NCBI RefSeq assembly: GCF_900185015.1
Contig: NZ_FXYD01000001.1
Location: 434,001-498,000, forward strand
Source: Octadecabacter ascidiaceicola
GTDB taxonomy: Bacteria; Pseudomonadota; Alphaproteobacteria; Rhodobacterales; Rhodobacteraceae
Direction: 5' to 3'
DNA length: 64,000 nt
Under the pieces are notes generated by a model. It made no database searches and was not told where the DNA came from. It was given only the letters and a program-made list of their open reading frames with translations. Below are positions 1-8,236 of this stretch, in pieces. Position 1 is the first letter of the stretch, and each line of letters starts with the position of its first letter. Both the position numbers and the translations under genes were made by a program.

Positions 1-2244
1 CATACCAGCGGCCTTGCCATCCACATGCGCCGCCATTGCCAGCACCGCGCCAATGGTGACCACGCCCGTGCCACCGACGCCTGTGATGACTACATTGTGC
101 GTGCCATCAATCGCTGGCAATGCAGGGTCAGGCATGTCGGGCAACGTCACCGTCGCTGTCGCGGCCTTCTTCAACTGTGCCCCTTCGACCGTTACGAATG
201 ATGGGCAGAAACCATTTACGCAGGAGAAATCCTTATTGCAGCTCGATTGATCAATCGCGCGTTTGCGCCCAAGTTCAGTCTCGACGGGAACGATGGACAC
301 GCAATTGGATTGAACCCCACAGTCACCGCAACCTTCGCAGACGTCCGTGTTAATGAACACGCGTTTGTCTGGGTCAGGAAACAGCCCACGCTTGCGGCGA
401 CGGCGCTTCTCGGCGGCGCAGGTTTGTACATAAACAAGAACCGATACACCTTTGACTTCGCTCAACTCTTTTTGAACTTCCTCTAGGCGGTCACGCGTCG
501 AAATCTTAACCGCTGATGGCACATTCGAAAGATCAGCACCCTCCGCAGGATCATGGACCATGTGCACAGTCTCAACACCCATCGCCAATACTTCACGGCA
601 AATCTGGTCGTGGGTTAGGCCACCATCATTTCCCTGCCCGCCTGTCATCGCGACGGCGTCATTATACAGGATCTTGTAGGTCATCGTTGTGCCAGCCATC
701 AACGCAAAGCGGATCGCCTGAACGCCTGAATGGTTGTACGTCCCATCACCGAGGTTCTGAAATACGTGACCACGGTTTGAAAACGGCGCTTCACCCACCC
801 AGTTCGCGCCTTCGCCCCCCATCTGCGTAAACCCAACCGTGTCGCGGTCCATCCATTGAACCATATAGTGACACCCGATCCCCGCATAGGCGCGCGCGCC
901 TTCAGGAACTTTGGTGGACGAGTTATGCGGACAACCGGAACAGAAATACGGCAAACGCGCTGCGATTTCTTCAGCATTATCAGCACGTTTTGCTTCGGCC
1001 AGCTTTGCTAAGCCGCCCTCCACCTTTTCAGAGGCACAGCCTTCCTCAATCAACACTCCGCCGAGCTTCTCGGCGATAAAGATCGGATCAAGCGCAAATC
1101 GGGTTGGGAAAAACTCCTCGCGGCGGCCGTTCTCACGGTTTTCGCCCTTATGCCAGCCGTAAACACGACGTCCGTCACGATCATCAAAAATCGCTTCTTT
1201 GATCTGCACTTCGATTAGCTTGCGTTTTTCCTCAACTGAAATGATCAACTCCAGCCCCTCGGCCCATTCATGGAAGCTGTCCATATCAAGCGGCCACACC
1301 TGCCCTACCTTATAGGTAGTGATACCAAGACGCTCGGCCTCTGCCTCATCAATGCCAAGCAATGACATGGCATGCTGCAAGTCCAACCAGTTCTTGCCCG
1401 CTGCAACTAAGCCAATTTTCGCGCCTTTGTTGGGCCACACGACCTTGTCGATCTTATTGGCACGCGCAAACGCTTCTGCCGCAAAACGTTTGTGGTCAAT
1501 CATACGGGCTTCTTGATCGACAGGCGTATCGACAAGCCGGATATTCAAACCACCTTCGGGCATGGGAAATTCAGGAGTAACAAACTCTTGAGCAAACGGG
1601 TCACCATCCACAACACTGGTGACCTCAATCGTGTCTTTCATCGTCTTGAGGCCGACCCAAACACCTGCAAAGCGGCTTAACGCCCAGGCATATTGCCCCA
1701 TATCAAGGATTTCTTGCACCCCAGCTGGCGAAACGATGGGCATATAGGCATCCACCATCGCCCAATCAGATTGGTGCAAAGTCGTTGAACTTTCGCCTGT
1801 GTGGTCATCGCCCATCGCCATGATGACACCGCCTGCGGGCGAGGTTCCAGCCATGTTCGCATGGCGCATTACATCGCCCGATCGATCCACCCCCGGTCCC
1901 TTGCCGTACCACAAGCCAAAGACCCCATCATATGATCCCTCGCCGCGCAGTTCCGCCTGCTGGCTTCCCCAAAGGGCAGTCGCAGCCAAATCTTCGTTCA
2001 ACCCGCGTTGGAACGTTACATCTACCTCGGTGAGCTGCTTTTCCGCACGCTCCATCTGCATATCAACTGCGCCAAGCGGTGAACCTCGATACCCGGTTAC
2101 ATACCCAGCCGTATTCAGCCCCGCTGCCTCATCTCGTGCCTTTTGCATAAGCATCAGACGCACCAGCGCCTGTGTGCCATTCAGCAAGACCTGTCGTTTG
2201 CTCAGGTCGTAACGGTCATTCAGTGTAATATCTTGACGGGTCAT
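1..2244 (-). CDS. Indolepyruvate ferredoxin oxidoreductase, fused alpha/gamma type (3' end outside window)
   Basis: Reading the minus strand from the ATG at 2244 gives an uninterrupted 748-codon frame that runs off the left edge, so the C-terminus is missing. The start follows the purine-rich GGGAGGTG. The N-terminal part matches the thiamine-diphosphate half of fused indolepyruvate:ferredoxin oxidoreductases. Around residues 636-675 there is a cysteine-rich iron-sulfur motif (CEGCGDC followed by CNKDFSC). The last visible residues enter the gamma domain (ITGVGGTGVVTIG). Family members are about 1150 residues long and convert aryl pyruvates from aromatic amino acid breakdown to aryl-acetyl-CoA. 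The gene diverges from a LysR regulator at 2407, its probable regulator by position only. Identity is firm; the in vivo substrate is inferred. Confidence 0.9.
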   Translation of the reverse strand, partial: MTRQDITLNDRYDLSKRQVLLNGTQALVRLMLMQKARDEAAGLNTAGYVTGYRGSPLGAVDMQMERAEKQLTEVDVTFQRGLNEDLAATALWGSQQAELRGEGSYDGVFGLWYGKGPGVDRSGDVMRHANMAGTSPAGGVIMAMGDDHTGESSTTLHQSDWAMVDAYMPIVSPAGVQEILDMGQYAWALSRFAGVWVGLKTMKDTIEVTSVVDGDPFAQEFVTPEFPMPEGGLNIRLVDTPVDQEARMIDHKRFAAEAFARANKIDKVVWPNKGAKIGLVAAGKNWLDLQHAMSLLGIDEAEAERLGITTYKVGQVWPLDMDSFHEWAEGLELIISVEEKRKLIEVQIKEAIFDDRDGRRVYGWHKGENRENGRREEFFPTRFALDPIFIAEKLGGVLIEEGCASEKVEGGLAKLAEAKRADNAEEIAARLPYFCSGCPHNSSTKVPEGARAYAGIGCHYMVQWMDRDTVGFTQMGGEGANWVGEAPFSNRGHVFQNLGDGTYNHSGVQAIRFALMAGTTMTYKILYNDAVAMTGGQGNDGGLTHDQICREVLAMGVETVHMVHDPAEGADLSNVPSAVKISTRDRLEEVQKELSEVKGVSVLVYVQTCAAEKRRRRKRGLFPDPDKRVFINTDVCEGCGDCGVQSNCVSIVPVETELGRKRAIDQSSCNKDFSCVNGFCPSFVTVEGAQLKKAATATVTLPDMPDPALPAIDGTHNVVITGVGGTGVVTIGAVLAMAAHVDGKAAGM

Positions 2245-2285
2245 ACAGCACCTCCCTGCTAGATTTCGCGTCTCTGCAATCATCT

Positions 2286-2306
2286 TAGGTCATAATTGCT
2301 GACCTA
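2286..2306. promoter_or_regulatory. Inverted repeat in divergent oxidoreductase/LysR promoter
   Basis: TAGGTCA at 2286-2292 is mirrored perfectly by TGACCTA at 2300-2306 with a 7-base spacer. It lies between the two divergent starts (2244 minus, 2407 plus). LysR-type regulators usually bind such imperfect dyads in the shared intergenic region, so this is a plausible operator for the adjacent regulator. Function is inferred from position and symmetry. Confidence 0.45.
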
Positions 2307-2406
2307 CCAACAGTATTTGTGCCTGACATCACGAACTGAAACAGTCATAAAGCTCGGGTAACAAGTGGAATGGTGTGAGCGTTAACAGATGCAGCAAGGA
2401 TACCGG

Positions 2407-3318
2407 ATGGACTGGGACAAGCTAAGAATATTTCACGCAGTCGCTGACGCGGGTTCGCTGACTCACGCTGGTGATACACTGCATTTGTCCCAATCTGCCG
2501 TGTCGCGCCAAATTCGCGCGCTTGAGGAATCACTTTCAACGATTCTGTTTCACCGTCACGCCCGCGGTTTGATTCTGACAGAACAGGGTGAGCTGTTGTT
2601 TGACGCCACCAAATCCATGTCACGGCGCTTGGATGCCGCCAGCGCGCGCATCAAAGACAGCGCTGAAGAAGTGTTCGGTGAACTTAAGGTCACAACAACG
2701 ACCGGATTTGGCACACTTTGGCTCGCCCCCCGCTTGCCCGCGCTTTATGAAAAGTATCCTGACTTGAATATCGATTTGATGCTGGAGGAACGCGTGCTGG
2801 ACTTGCCAATGCGCGAAGCAGATGTCGCCATTCGTATGAAAGAACCGTCACAGGCCGACCTGATCCGCAAGAAACTGATGACCGTGCGCATGCGCCTTTA
2901 TGCATCCCAAACATACCTCGATCGCGTTGGAAACTTGGAGAGTATGAAGGATATCGGCAAGCATCGCCTTATTTGCCAAAGCCCGAATGCATTTCAGGTA
3001 GCTGCAGGGGCGACACTGGTTGAACAGCTTTTGTCCCACGACAAACCCAACCTTTTGAACGTGAATAACTACTTTGGCGTACTTCAGGCGGTCCTCTCGG
3101 ACCTCGGTATTGGCGTTTTGCCCGACTATGTTACCGAAGATTTCCCCAATCTTGTTCGCGTTCTTCCCGAGGTTGAAAGCGGCGAAGTCCCTGTTTTCCT
3201 TGCCTATCCTGAAGAACTGCGCCAATCCAAGCGCATCATGGCCTTCCGCGACTTCGTTCAAGATGAAATTATCTCCCACCGCAGAAGCATCCGCGACGGC
3301 GCATCGATTTTAAAATAA
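2407..3318 (+). CDS. LysR-family transcriptional regulator
   Basis: A 303-residue protein with a winged helix-turn-helix at residues 1-60 (MDWDKLRIF, then a LSQSAVSRQIRALE recognition helix) and a LysR substrate-binding domain from about residue 90. I chose the ATG at 2407 rather than the in-frame ATG at 2389. AAGGA lies 6 bases before 2407, and family members start with this M-x-W-DKLR motif. It is divergent from the indolepyruvate oxidoreductase, with a symmetric site between them, so it may regulate that gene. The ligand cannot be read from the sequence. Confidence 0.9.
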   Translation: MDWDKLRIFHAVADAGSLTHAGDTLHLSQSAVSRQIRALEESLSTILFHRHARGLILTEQGELLFDATKSMSRRLDAASARIKDSAEEVFGELKVTTTTGFGTLWLAPRLPALYEKYPDLNIDLMLEERVLDLPMREADVAIRMKEPSQADLIRKKLMTVRMRLYASQTYLDRVGNLESMKDIGKHRLICQSPNAFQVAAGATLVEQLLSHDKPNLLNVNNYFGVLQAVLSDLGIGVLPDYVTEDFPNLVRVLPEVESGEVPVFLAYPEELRQSKRIMAFRDFVQDEIISHRRSIRDGASILK

Positions 3319-3399
3319 TCTGCCATTTTCCGTAGCGAATGCGTCGTGACCCATGCGCCACACGCATAGCGGGATTGCACGGATGGCGGCCATTTGATC

Positions 3400-3428
3400 T
3401 TGATCGACTCAAACCTGCCTACTAATTG
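3400..3428 (+). promoter_or_regulatory. Putative sigma70-type promoter of the small RNA
   Basis: TTGATC at 3400-3405 and TAATTG at 3423-3428 are separated by 17 bases. This would start transcription close to 3432-3436, exactly where the first hairpin of the candidate small RNA begins. The -10 hexamer is only a moderate match to consensus. Confidence 0.45.
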
Positions 3429-3430
3429 TT

Positions 3431-3504
3431 CGGTATAGGGCAGCAATGCTGCTTTATACCTCCCTGTTGGACTTTGCCGGGCCTTGTGCCCGGCGTTTCT
3501 TTTT
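3431..3504 (+). ncRNA. Candidate trans-acting small RNA with anti-Shine-Dalgarno loop
   Basis: A compact, roughly 70-base unit lies between the lysR stop and purL. Hairpin 1 pairs GGTATA (3432-3437) with TATACC (3455-3460) and, across a 2x2 internal loop, GCAGC (3440-3444) with GCTGC (3448-3452). A single-stranded stretch CCTCCCTGTTGGACTTT follows and contains an anti-Shine-Dalgarno CCTCCC. The end is a strong intrinsic terminator, GCCGGGC (3476-3482) with GCCCGGC (3488-3494), then a T-rich run to 3504. This order (hairpin, exposed CUCCC, terminator) resembles alphaproteobacterial sRNAs of the suhB/MmgR (alpha-r8) kind; the family assignment is from memory of the architecture and unverified. 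Confidence 0.6.
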
Positions 3505-3657
3505 CTAAGGCCCCTCAAAGACATTGCGAAGTTCTATTGAATGACTGAGCTAACGTTCTTTTCCAAAATTTCGGACGCATCAGTACACGCTCGCCTTCCC
3601 CGTTGAACCCAGCCCTACCTTGGCTTAAAGGAGCCTCAAGCTTCTGAGGGGATCCAC

Positions 3658-5817
3658 ATGCAAGAGCCAGCCATCACAACCGATCTGATTTCAGCCCACG
3701 GGTTGTCCCCTTCCGAATACGACCGGATATTAGAAATCATTGGGCGTGAGCCGACATTCACTGAACTCGGCATTTTCAGCGCCATGTGGAACGAGCACTG
3801 CTCTTATAAGTCCTCCAAGAAATGGCTGCGCACCCTGCCAACGGAAGGCCCACAGGTCATCTGCGGCCCAGGTGAAAACGCAGGTATCGTCGACATCGGC
3901 GACGGCCAATGCGTCGTCTTCAAAATGGAAAGCCACAACCATCCGTCCTACATCGAACCATACCAAGGCGCGGCCACAGGTGTAGGCGGCATTCTGCGTG
4001 ACGTGTTCACAATGGGCGCGCGTCCGATTGCAGCCATGAACAGCCTCAGCTTCGGTGAGCCAGCGCACCACAAGACCCGCCAGCTGGTGCATGGAGTGGT
4101 TGAAGGTGTCGGCGGCTACGGCAACTGTTTTGGCGTTCCAACTGTTGGCGGCGAAGTGCGATTCCACCCTGCCTATAACGGCAACTGCTTGGTCAACGCC
4201 TTCGCTGCGGGACTCGCAGATACGGACAAGATTTTCTACTCTGCGGCTTCCGGCATCGGCATGCCCGTCGTTTACCTTGGTGCGAAAACAGGCCGCGACG
4301 GCGTTGGCGGTGCAACAATGGCCTCCGCCGAATTCGACGACACGATTGAGGACAAACGCCCAACCGTTCAGGTTGGCGACCCTTTCACCGAAAAACGCCT
4401 GATGGAAGCGACACTTGAACTCATGGCCACGGGCGCTGTGATTTCCATCCAAGACATGGGCGCGGCTGGCCTCACCTGTTCTGCCGTTGAAATGGGCGAC
4501 AAAGGTGGCCTCGGTGTAAAACTGAACCTCGAAGATGTGCCACAGCGCGAAACCAACATGACAGCCTATGAAATGATGCTGTCAGAATCCCAAGAACGCA
4601 TGTTGATGGTTTTGAAGCCGGAACTTGAGGCCGAAGCCCGCGCCGTGTTCACCAAATGGGACCTCGACTTTGCAATCGTTGGCGAAACCATCGCCGAAGA
4701 CCGCTTCTTGGTGCTGCACAACGGCGAAGTTAAGGCCGACCTGCCACTGGCAACCCTGTCCGGCTCTGCCCCAGAATATGACCGCCCATGGGTGGAAACG
4801 CCTGCGGCTGAACCACTTGCCGACGCCCCAAACATCGACCCGATCGACGGCCTTAAAGCCCTCCTCGCCGCGCCAAACTACGCCGGCAAACAGTGGGTTT
4901 ATGAGCAATACGACAGCCAAGTCATGGCCGACACGGTCCGCGCACCGGGACTTGGTGCTGGCATCGTACGCGTGCACGGCACCGACAAATCCATCGCCTT
5001 CACCTCCGACGTGACCCCTCGTTATGTCAAAGCGAACCCAGAAATGGGCGGTGCACAGGCCGTGGCTGAAGCCTACCGCAACCTCACATCTGTTGGCGCG
5101 ACCCCACTGGCGACAACCGACAACATGAACTTCGGCAACCCCGAAAAGCCTGAAATCATGGGACAATTCGTTGGCGCGATCAAAGGTATCGGCAAAGCTG
5201 TTGAAGCTTTGGACATGCCAATCGTGTCCGGCAACGTGTCCCTTTACAATGAAACAGACGGCACTGGCATCTTGCCGACCCCGACGATTGGCGCTGTTGG
5301 CCTGCTGAAATCAACCGACGACCTAATCGCTGGAACGGCCCGTGAGGGCCACGTTCTGCTGATGGTTGGCGAAACAGGCACGCACCTCGGCCAATCCGCC
5401 CTCCTCGCTGAAGTCTTCAACCGCGAAGACGGTGACGCACCAAACGTCGACCTCGCAGCGGAAAAGCTGAACGGCGACTTCATCCGCGCCAACGCCGAAT
5501 GGATCGACGCTTGTACGGACCTCGCCGATGGTGGTCTCGCTTTGGCGGCCTTTGAGATGGCGGAAGCCGCCGAAACTGGCGTCCAACTCGCCAGCGAAGA
5601 CACAGCGGAACTGTTTGGCGAAGACCAAGCCCGTTACCTCATCGCGTGCAGCTTTGACAAAGCCGAACACCTGATGATCGCGGCAGGCAACGCTGGTGTA
5701 ACGATCCAAACCGTCGGTAAATTTGGCGGTGATCAGGTTACGATGGGCGATTCCGGTGCGCCGCTTGCGGACCTCGCAGCGACATTCCGGTCTACCTTCG
5801 CGGATACGTTCGCGTAA
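3658..5817 (+). CDS. purL: Phosphoribosylformylglycinamidine synthase subunit PurL
   Basis: A 719-residue protein of the small PurL type, which works with separate PurQ and PurS to convert FGAR to FGAM with ATP and glutamine in purine synthesis. Visible signatures are [10 protein letters not shown] near residue 45, the [11 protein letters not shown] substrate/metal motif near 95, and two AIRS-type halves. The length is normal for this class. The start has GAGGGG 7 bases upstream. It is probably transcribed separately from the lysR gene because the sRNA terminator at 3476-3504 lies between them. A 100-base gap separates it from bolA. Confidence 0.97.
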   Translation: MQEPAITTDLISAHGLSPSEYDRILEIIGREPTFTELGIFSAMWNEHCSYKSSKKWLRTLPTEGPQVICGPGENAGIVDIGDGQCVVFKMESHNHPSYIEPYQGAATGVGGILRDVFTMGARPIAAMNSLSFGEPAHHKTRQLVHGVVEGVGGYGNCFGVPTVGGEVRFHPAYNGNCLVNAFAAGLADTDKIFYSAASGIGMPVVYLGAKTGRDGVGGATMASAEFDDTIEDKRPTVQVGDPFTEKRLMEATLELMATGAVISIQDMGAAGLTCSAVEMGDKGGLGVKLNLEDVPQRETNMTAYEMMLSESQERMLMVLKPELEAEARAVFTKWDLDFAIVGETIAEDRFLVLHNGEVKADLPLATLSGSAPEYDRPWVETPAAEPLADAPNIDPIDGLKALLAAPNYAGKQWVYEQYDSQVMADTVRAPGLGAGIVRVHGTDKSIAFTSDVTPRYVKANPEMGGAQAVAEAYRNLTSVGATPLATTDNMNFGNPEKPEIMGQFVGAIKGIGKAVEALDMPIVSGNVSLYNETDGTGILPTPTIGAVGLLKSTDDLIAGTAREGHVLLMVGETGTHLGQSALLAEVFNREDGDAPNVDLAAEKLNGDFIRANAEWIDACTDLADGGLALAAFEMAEAAETGVQLASEDTAELFGEDQARYLIACSFDKAEHLMIAAGNAGVTIQTVGKFGGDQVTMGDSGAPLADLAATFRSTFADTFA

Positions 5818-5917
5818 ACCGTTTCATCTTGGCCAGAAGGGGCGCGTCTTAACGGGCACCGCCCTTGAACGCAGCGCACCTGCGCCCTAGGTTCTATACA
5901 AACCAAAGGAATTCCAT

Positions 5918-6154
5918 ATGCCCATCTCCGCCCCTGAAATTGAAATACTCCTACGCGACGCCTTTCCTGACGCGCAAATCACCGTGCAAGGCGACGACGG
6001 CGCACATTTCGCCGCAGAGGTAATCGACGCCAGTTTCGCAGGTAAGAACCGCGTGCAACAGCAACGCTCAGTTTATTCTGCGTTGAAAGGCAAAATGGAC
6101 GGATCAAACGGAGACCTGCACGCCCTCGCGTTGACAACCAAGGCGCCTGAGTAA
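5918..6154 (+). CDS. BolA-family protein
   Basis: A 78-residue BolA-like protein. The conserved histidine in DLHALALTTK (His68) is the residue that joins monothiol glutaredoxin in ligating a bridging [2Fe-2S] cluster in this family. A good AAAGGA precedes the ATG. It begins a run with two small membrane-protein genes and grxD (6670), whose starts overlap the preceding stops. The BolA/monothiol-Grx pairing is well known, and the operon puts both partners together, implying Fe-S trafficking or iron sensing. It could be called IbaG/BolA2-like; the subtype is unclear. Confidence 0.9.
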   Translation: MPISAPEIEILLRDAFPDAQITVQGDDGAHFAAEVIDASFAGKNRVQQQRSVYSALKGKMDGSNGDLHALALTTKAPE

Positions 6155-6357
6155 TGCTCGGCTGGTTAACAATCGGCGGCCTCGTCCTCGTGCTCGGGAT
6201 TTTAGCTGACGATTGGTACGCCAACCGCCACGTGCGACCACTTAGCCATATGAAGCCCGACCCAAAAACGATTAAGGGCTATACGGGAATGGAAGAACTC
6301 GACATCACCCACGCCAATCAAAAGATTGTGCGTAAGGGAAGTAAAAATGGACCCTGA
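6154..6357 (+). CDS. Small single-pass membrane protein of unknown function
   Basis: A 67-residue protein whose start overlaps the bolA stop by one base (TAATG). Residues 3-18 form a hydrophobic segment (WLTIGGLVLVLGIL). A charged cytoplasmic-like tail follows, with a YTGMEELD stretch. I do not recognise a family. Position between bolA and grxD, and the overlap at both ends, indicate translational coupling and suggest a role near the Grx/BolA pair. No cysteines or other metal-binding residues are apparent. Confidence 0.7.
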   Translation: MLGWLTIGGLVLVLGILADDWYANRHVRPLSHMKPDPKTIKGYTGMEELDITHANQKIVRKGSKNGP

Positions 6358-6673
6358 AGAACGATGTGACCCAGAACTATTCAGTTGTATCACGACGGAT
6401 GAAATACAGTTCGCCCTGCCCTTTATTTTCGTAGCATTGGGTGCTTTTCTAGTTTGGCGGTTGATCCGAAGCGAGGTTCGTAAGATTAATGGCCACCAGA
6501 AACGCCGTGGAACCGCCCACGGTCACGGCGATACAGTGAAATCAGTTTTTATTCCCAGTGATAGTTCACGTGGCTTTGGTAAAATCATTACTGTACGCCA
6601 CACCAAAGACCCGCAAAAACATGCGCAGGCTATGATGCCCGCAAAAGCCCGCAATAAGGACGAAACCAAATGA
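6347..6673 (+). CDS. Small membrane protein of unknown function
   Basis: A 109-residue protein. The ATG at 6347 is preferred over the upstream in-frame ATG at 6326 because AAGGGA lies just before it and the overlap with the previous gene falls to 11 bases. The N-terminus has two cysteines (Cys7 and Cys14). One membrane segment ([15 protein letters not shown]) lies near residues 23-38, followed by a basic, histidine-containing soluble tail. The stop overlaps the grxD start (ATGA). Function is unknown; the operon suggests a link to Fe-S/redox handling. Confidence 0.7.
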   Translation: MDPEERCDPELFSCITTDEIQFALPFIFVALGAFLVWRLIRSEVRKINGHQKRRGTAHGHGDTVKSVFIPSDSSRGFGKIITVRHTKDPQKHAQAMMPAKARNKDETK

Positions 6674-7029
6674 CCGCTGAAACACAAATCAAAGACACCG
6701 TCACCGCCAACGATGTTGTGCTGTTCATGAAAGGCACGAAATCCATGCCGCAGTGTGGGTTTTCGTCCCGCGTGGCTGGTGTTTTGAACTTCATGGGCGT
6801 TGAATTTGAAGACGTGAACGTTCTAGCTGACGAAGACATCCGCCAAGGCATCAAGGATTATTCCGACTGGCCAACAATCCCTCAGCTTTACGTCAAAGGT
6901 GAATTCGTGGGCGGGTGTGACATTATCACAGAAATGACCCTGTCTGGTGAACTCGACACATTGTTCACAGAAAACGGCGTGACCTACGACAAAGAAGCCG
7001 CAGACAAAATTCGCGAAGCCAACGCCTAA
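6670..7029 (+). CDS. grxD: Monothiol glutaredoxin, Grx4/GrxD type
   Basis: A 119-residue protein with the CGFS active site at residues 29-32, a cis-proline segment ([16 protein letters not shown]) and the GGCD glutathione-binding motif. CGFS glutaredoxins carry labile [2Fe-2S] clusters and deliver them to apo-proteins or BolA partners. It is the last gene of the bolA run and starts inside the preceding stop. A strong hairpin at 7039-7065 follows it. Length and motifs are complete. Confidence 0.95.
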   Translation: MTAETQIKDTVTANDVVLFMKGTKSMPQCGFSSRVAGVLNFMGVEFEDVNVLADEDIRQGIKDYSDWPTIPQLYVKGEFVGGCDIITEMTLSGELDTLFTENGVTYDKEAADKIREANA

Positions 7030-7038
7030 ACGAAAAGC

Positions 7039-7065
7039 GGGCAAATCCTATCTTAGGATTTGCCC
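7039..7065. terminator. Hairpin between convergent grxD and zapA
   Basis: GGGCAAATCCTA (7039-7050) pairs perfectly with TAGGATTTGCCC (7054-7065) around a 3-base loop. A second small hairpin based on AAATCTTT lies at about 7069-7086. There is no long T run, so it may act as a bidirectional 3' stabiliser or terminator for the two convergent genes. Confidence 0.6.
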
Positions 7066-7089
7066 ACAAATCTTTCAAAAGATTTGGCC

Positions 7090-7479
7090 CTAGCCCGCAG
7101 CGCGGCTTTCCACATCATCCGCGATTGCTTCAGCACGTTTCGCAATTTCTGACATTGTATCCACGAAACCCTCGGGAATCACCGGAACCTCGACGCGTTC
7201 CACACTGCTTTGCGAGCTTGCGGTTTCTAGCTGTGCTTGAACTTGCGCCAGTTTACCTTCGGCCTCGCGTACTTTGTCCTCCAGCCCTGCCGTACGATCC
7301 GCCAACAACAGACCCGCCATCAACAACATGCGGCTTTCCGGCATGCGTCCGACTTGGGTCGACAAGGATGATGCTTCAACATCCAGCATCGCGGCCGCTG
7401 TCATCAGGAACTGCTCTTCACCGTCTTGACATGCGACCTCAAAATTGCGGCCTCCGATTGTGATCTCAACCTGTGGCAT
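7090..7479 (-). CDS. zapA: Cell division protein ZapA
   Basis: A 129-residue protein beginning MPQVEITIGGRNFEVAC, the typical ZapA opening, with a C-terminal coiled coil. The start at 7479 is favoured over an in-frame ATG at 7497 because GGGAGG lies 7 bases upstream and homologues begin at this point. ZapA cross-links FtsZ filaments at mid-cell. The start lies inside the 3' end of the upstream coiled-coil gene, so the two are probably translationally coupled. Confidence 0.88.
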   Translation of the reverse strand: MPQVEITIGGRNFEVACQDGEEQFLMTAAAMLDVEASSLSTQVGRMPESRMLLMAGLLLADRTAGLEDKVREAEGKLAQVQAQLETASSQSSVERVEVPVIPEGFVDTMSEIAKRAEAIADDVESRAAG

Positions 7480-7981
7480 CTGCGGCCTCCCGTTCAATGA
7501 TCGGCGTCAGTTCTTCCAAAATCGCGTCCATCTCTGCGGCGTCAGCAGCACGTGTGGCACGCAGCGCCTCGAGTTCGGCAAGCATGGCTTTGTTCACCAA
7601 ATGCGGCTCGCTCACCCCTTCGGACAGGGCCCCGCGCAGTTGGCCATTAATGTCGCGCAGTTCAGCGTTCACTTGGCGCAGTCGCTGTAACTCGCGGTCC
7701 ATGCGCGAAGATCTTGCGCGGCCTGCATCAACGTTGCTTTCAAGTTCGGCAAGTTTGCCGTCTTGACGTTCTTTCAGCAGCTTCACGCGTTCTTCAAGCT
7801 GGGCATTGGCTGTTTGCTCTTCGTCGAGCTTGGCTGTCAGGGCACTGACTTGCACTGCAAGTGCGTCCGCATCTACGTCGCTCGCCGGTGCTGGTGCAGG
7901 CGAAGTTTGCGCGGCAACCCCCGCTTTGATCCGCGCCAACGCGGCCATTATCCGGGTTTCAAGTTCGGGAAGTTCGCTCAT
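7466..7981 (-). CDS. Coiled-coil protein, ZauP-like ZapA partner
   Basis: A 171-residue protein that is mostly charged heptad sequence (residues 42-125), with an alanine/proline linker at 25-40 and an acidic end. It has no signal peptide or membrane segment. It sits directly upstream of zapA and overlaps it. In Caulobacter the ZapA partner ZauP is a coiled-coil protein encoded with zapA, and this gene has the same position and composition. Coiled coils resemble each other by chance, so the assignment rests mainly on synteny. Confidence 0.7.
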   Translation of the reverse strand: MSELPELETRIMAALARIKAGVAAQTSPAPAPASDVDADALAVQVSALTAKLDEEQTANAQLEERVKLLKERQDGKLAELESNVDAGRARSSRMDRELQRLRQVNAELRDINGQLRGALSEGVSEPHLVNKAMLAELEALRATRAADAAEMDAILEELTPIIEREAADATG

Positions 7982-8236
7982 CTGCCTGTCCTTTCCAGCC
8001 TTGAAAGCGACACCAGATCACTCTCAACAGCCGCCACCTATGGGCTTTGCATTTCGAATCGCGCCCAGTTCATCAAAGCCTAAGCCATGCGGCCCTAGGC
8101 AGCAAACGCCGAAAAATGCGCAAATTCAGAACGCTACGTTGCAGCTTTCATGCAGATGCAGTGTCGCCTTGATCTTGGGGGCCGCCCTGTTATGACCTGC
8201 CTAACGCCAAACATTGCAGCCTAAAGGACCGCGCTC

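Noticed and set aside
3730-4452. Long antisense open frame inside purL
   Set aside because: It has no ribosome site or family similarity. Such frames on the opposite strand of GC-rich genes are expected by codon bias.
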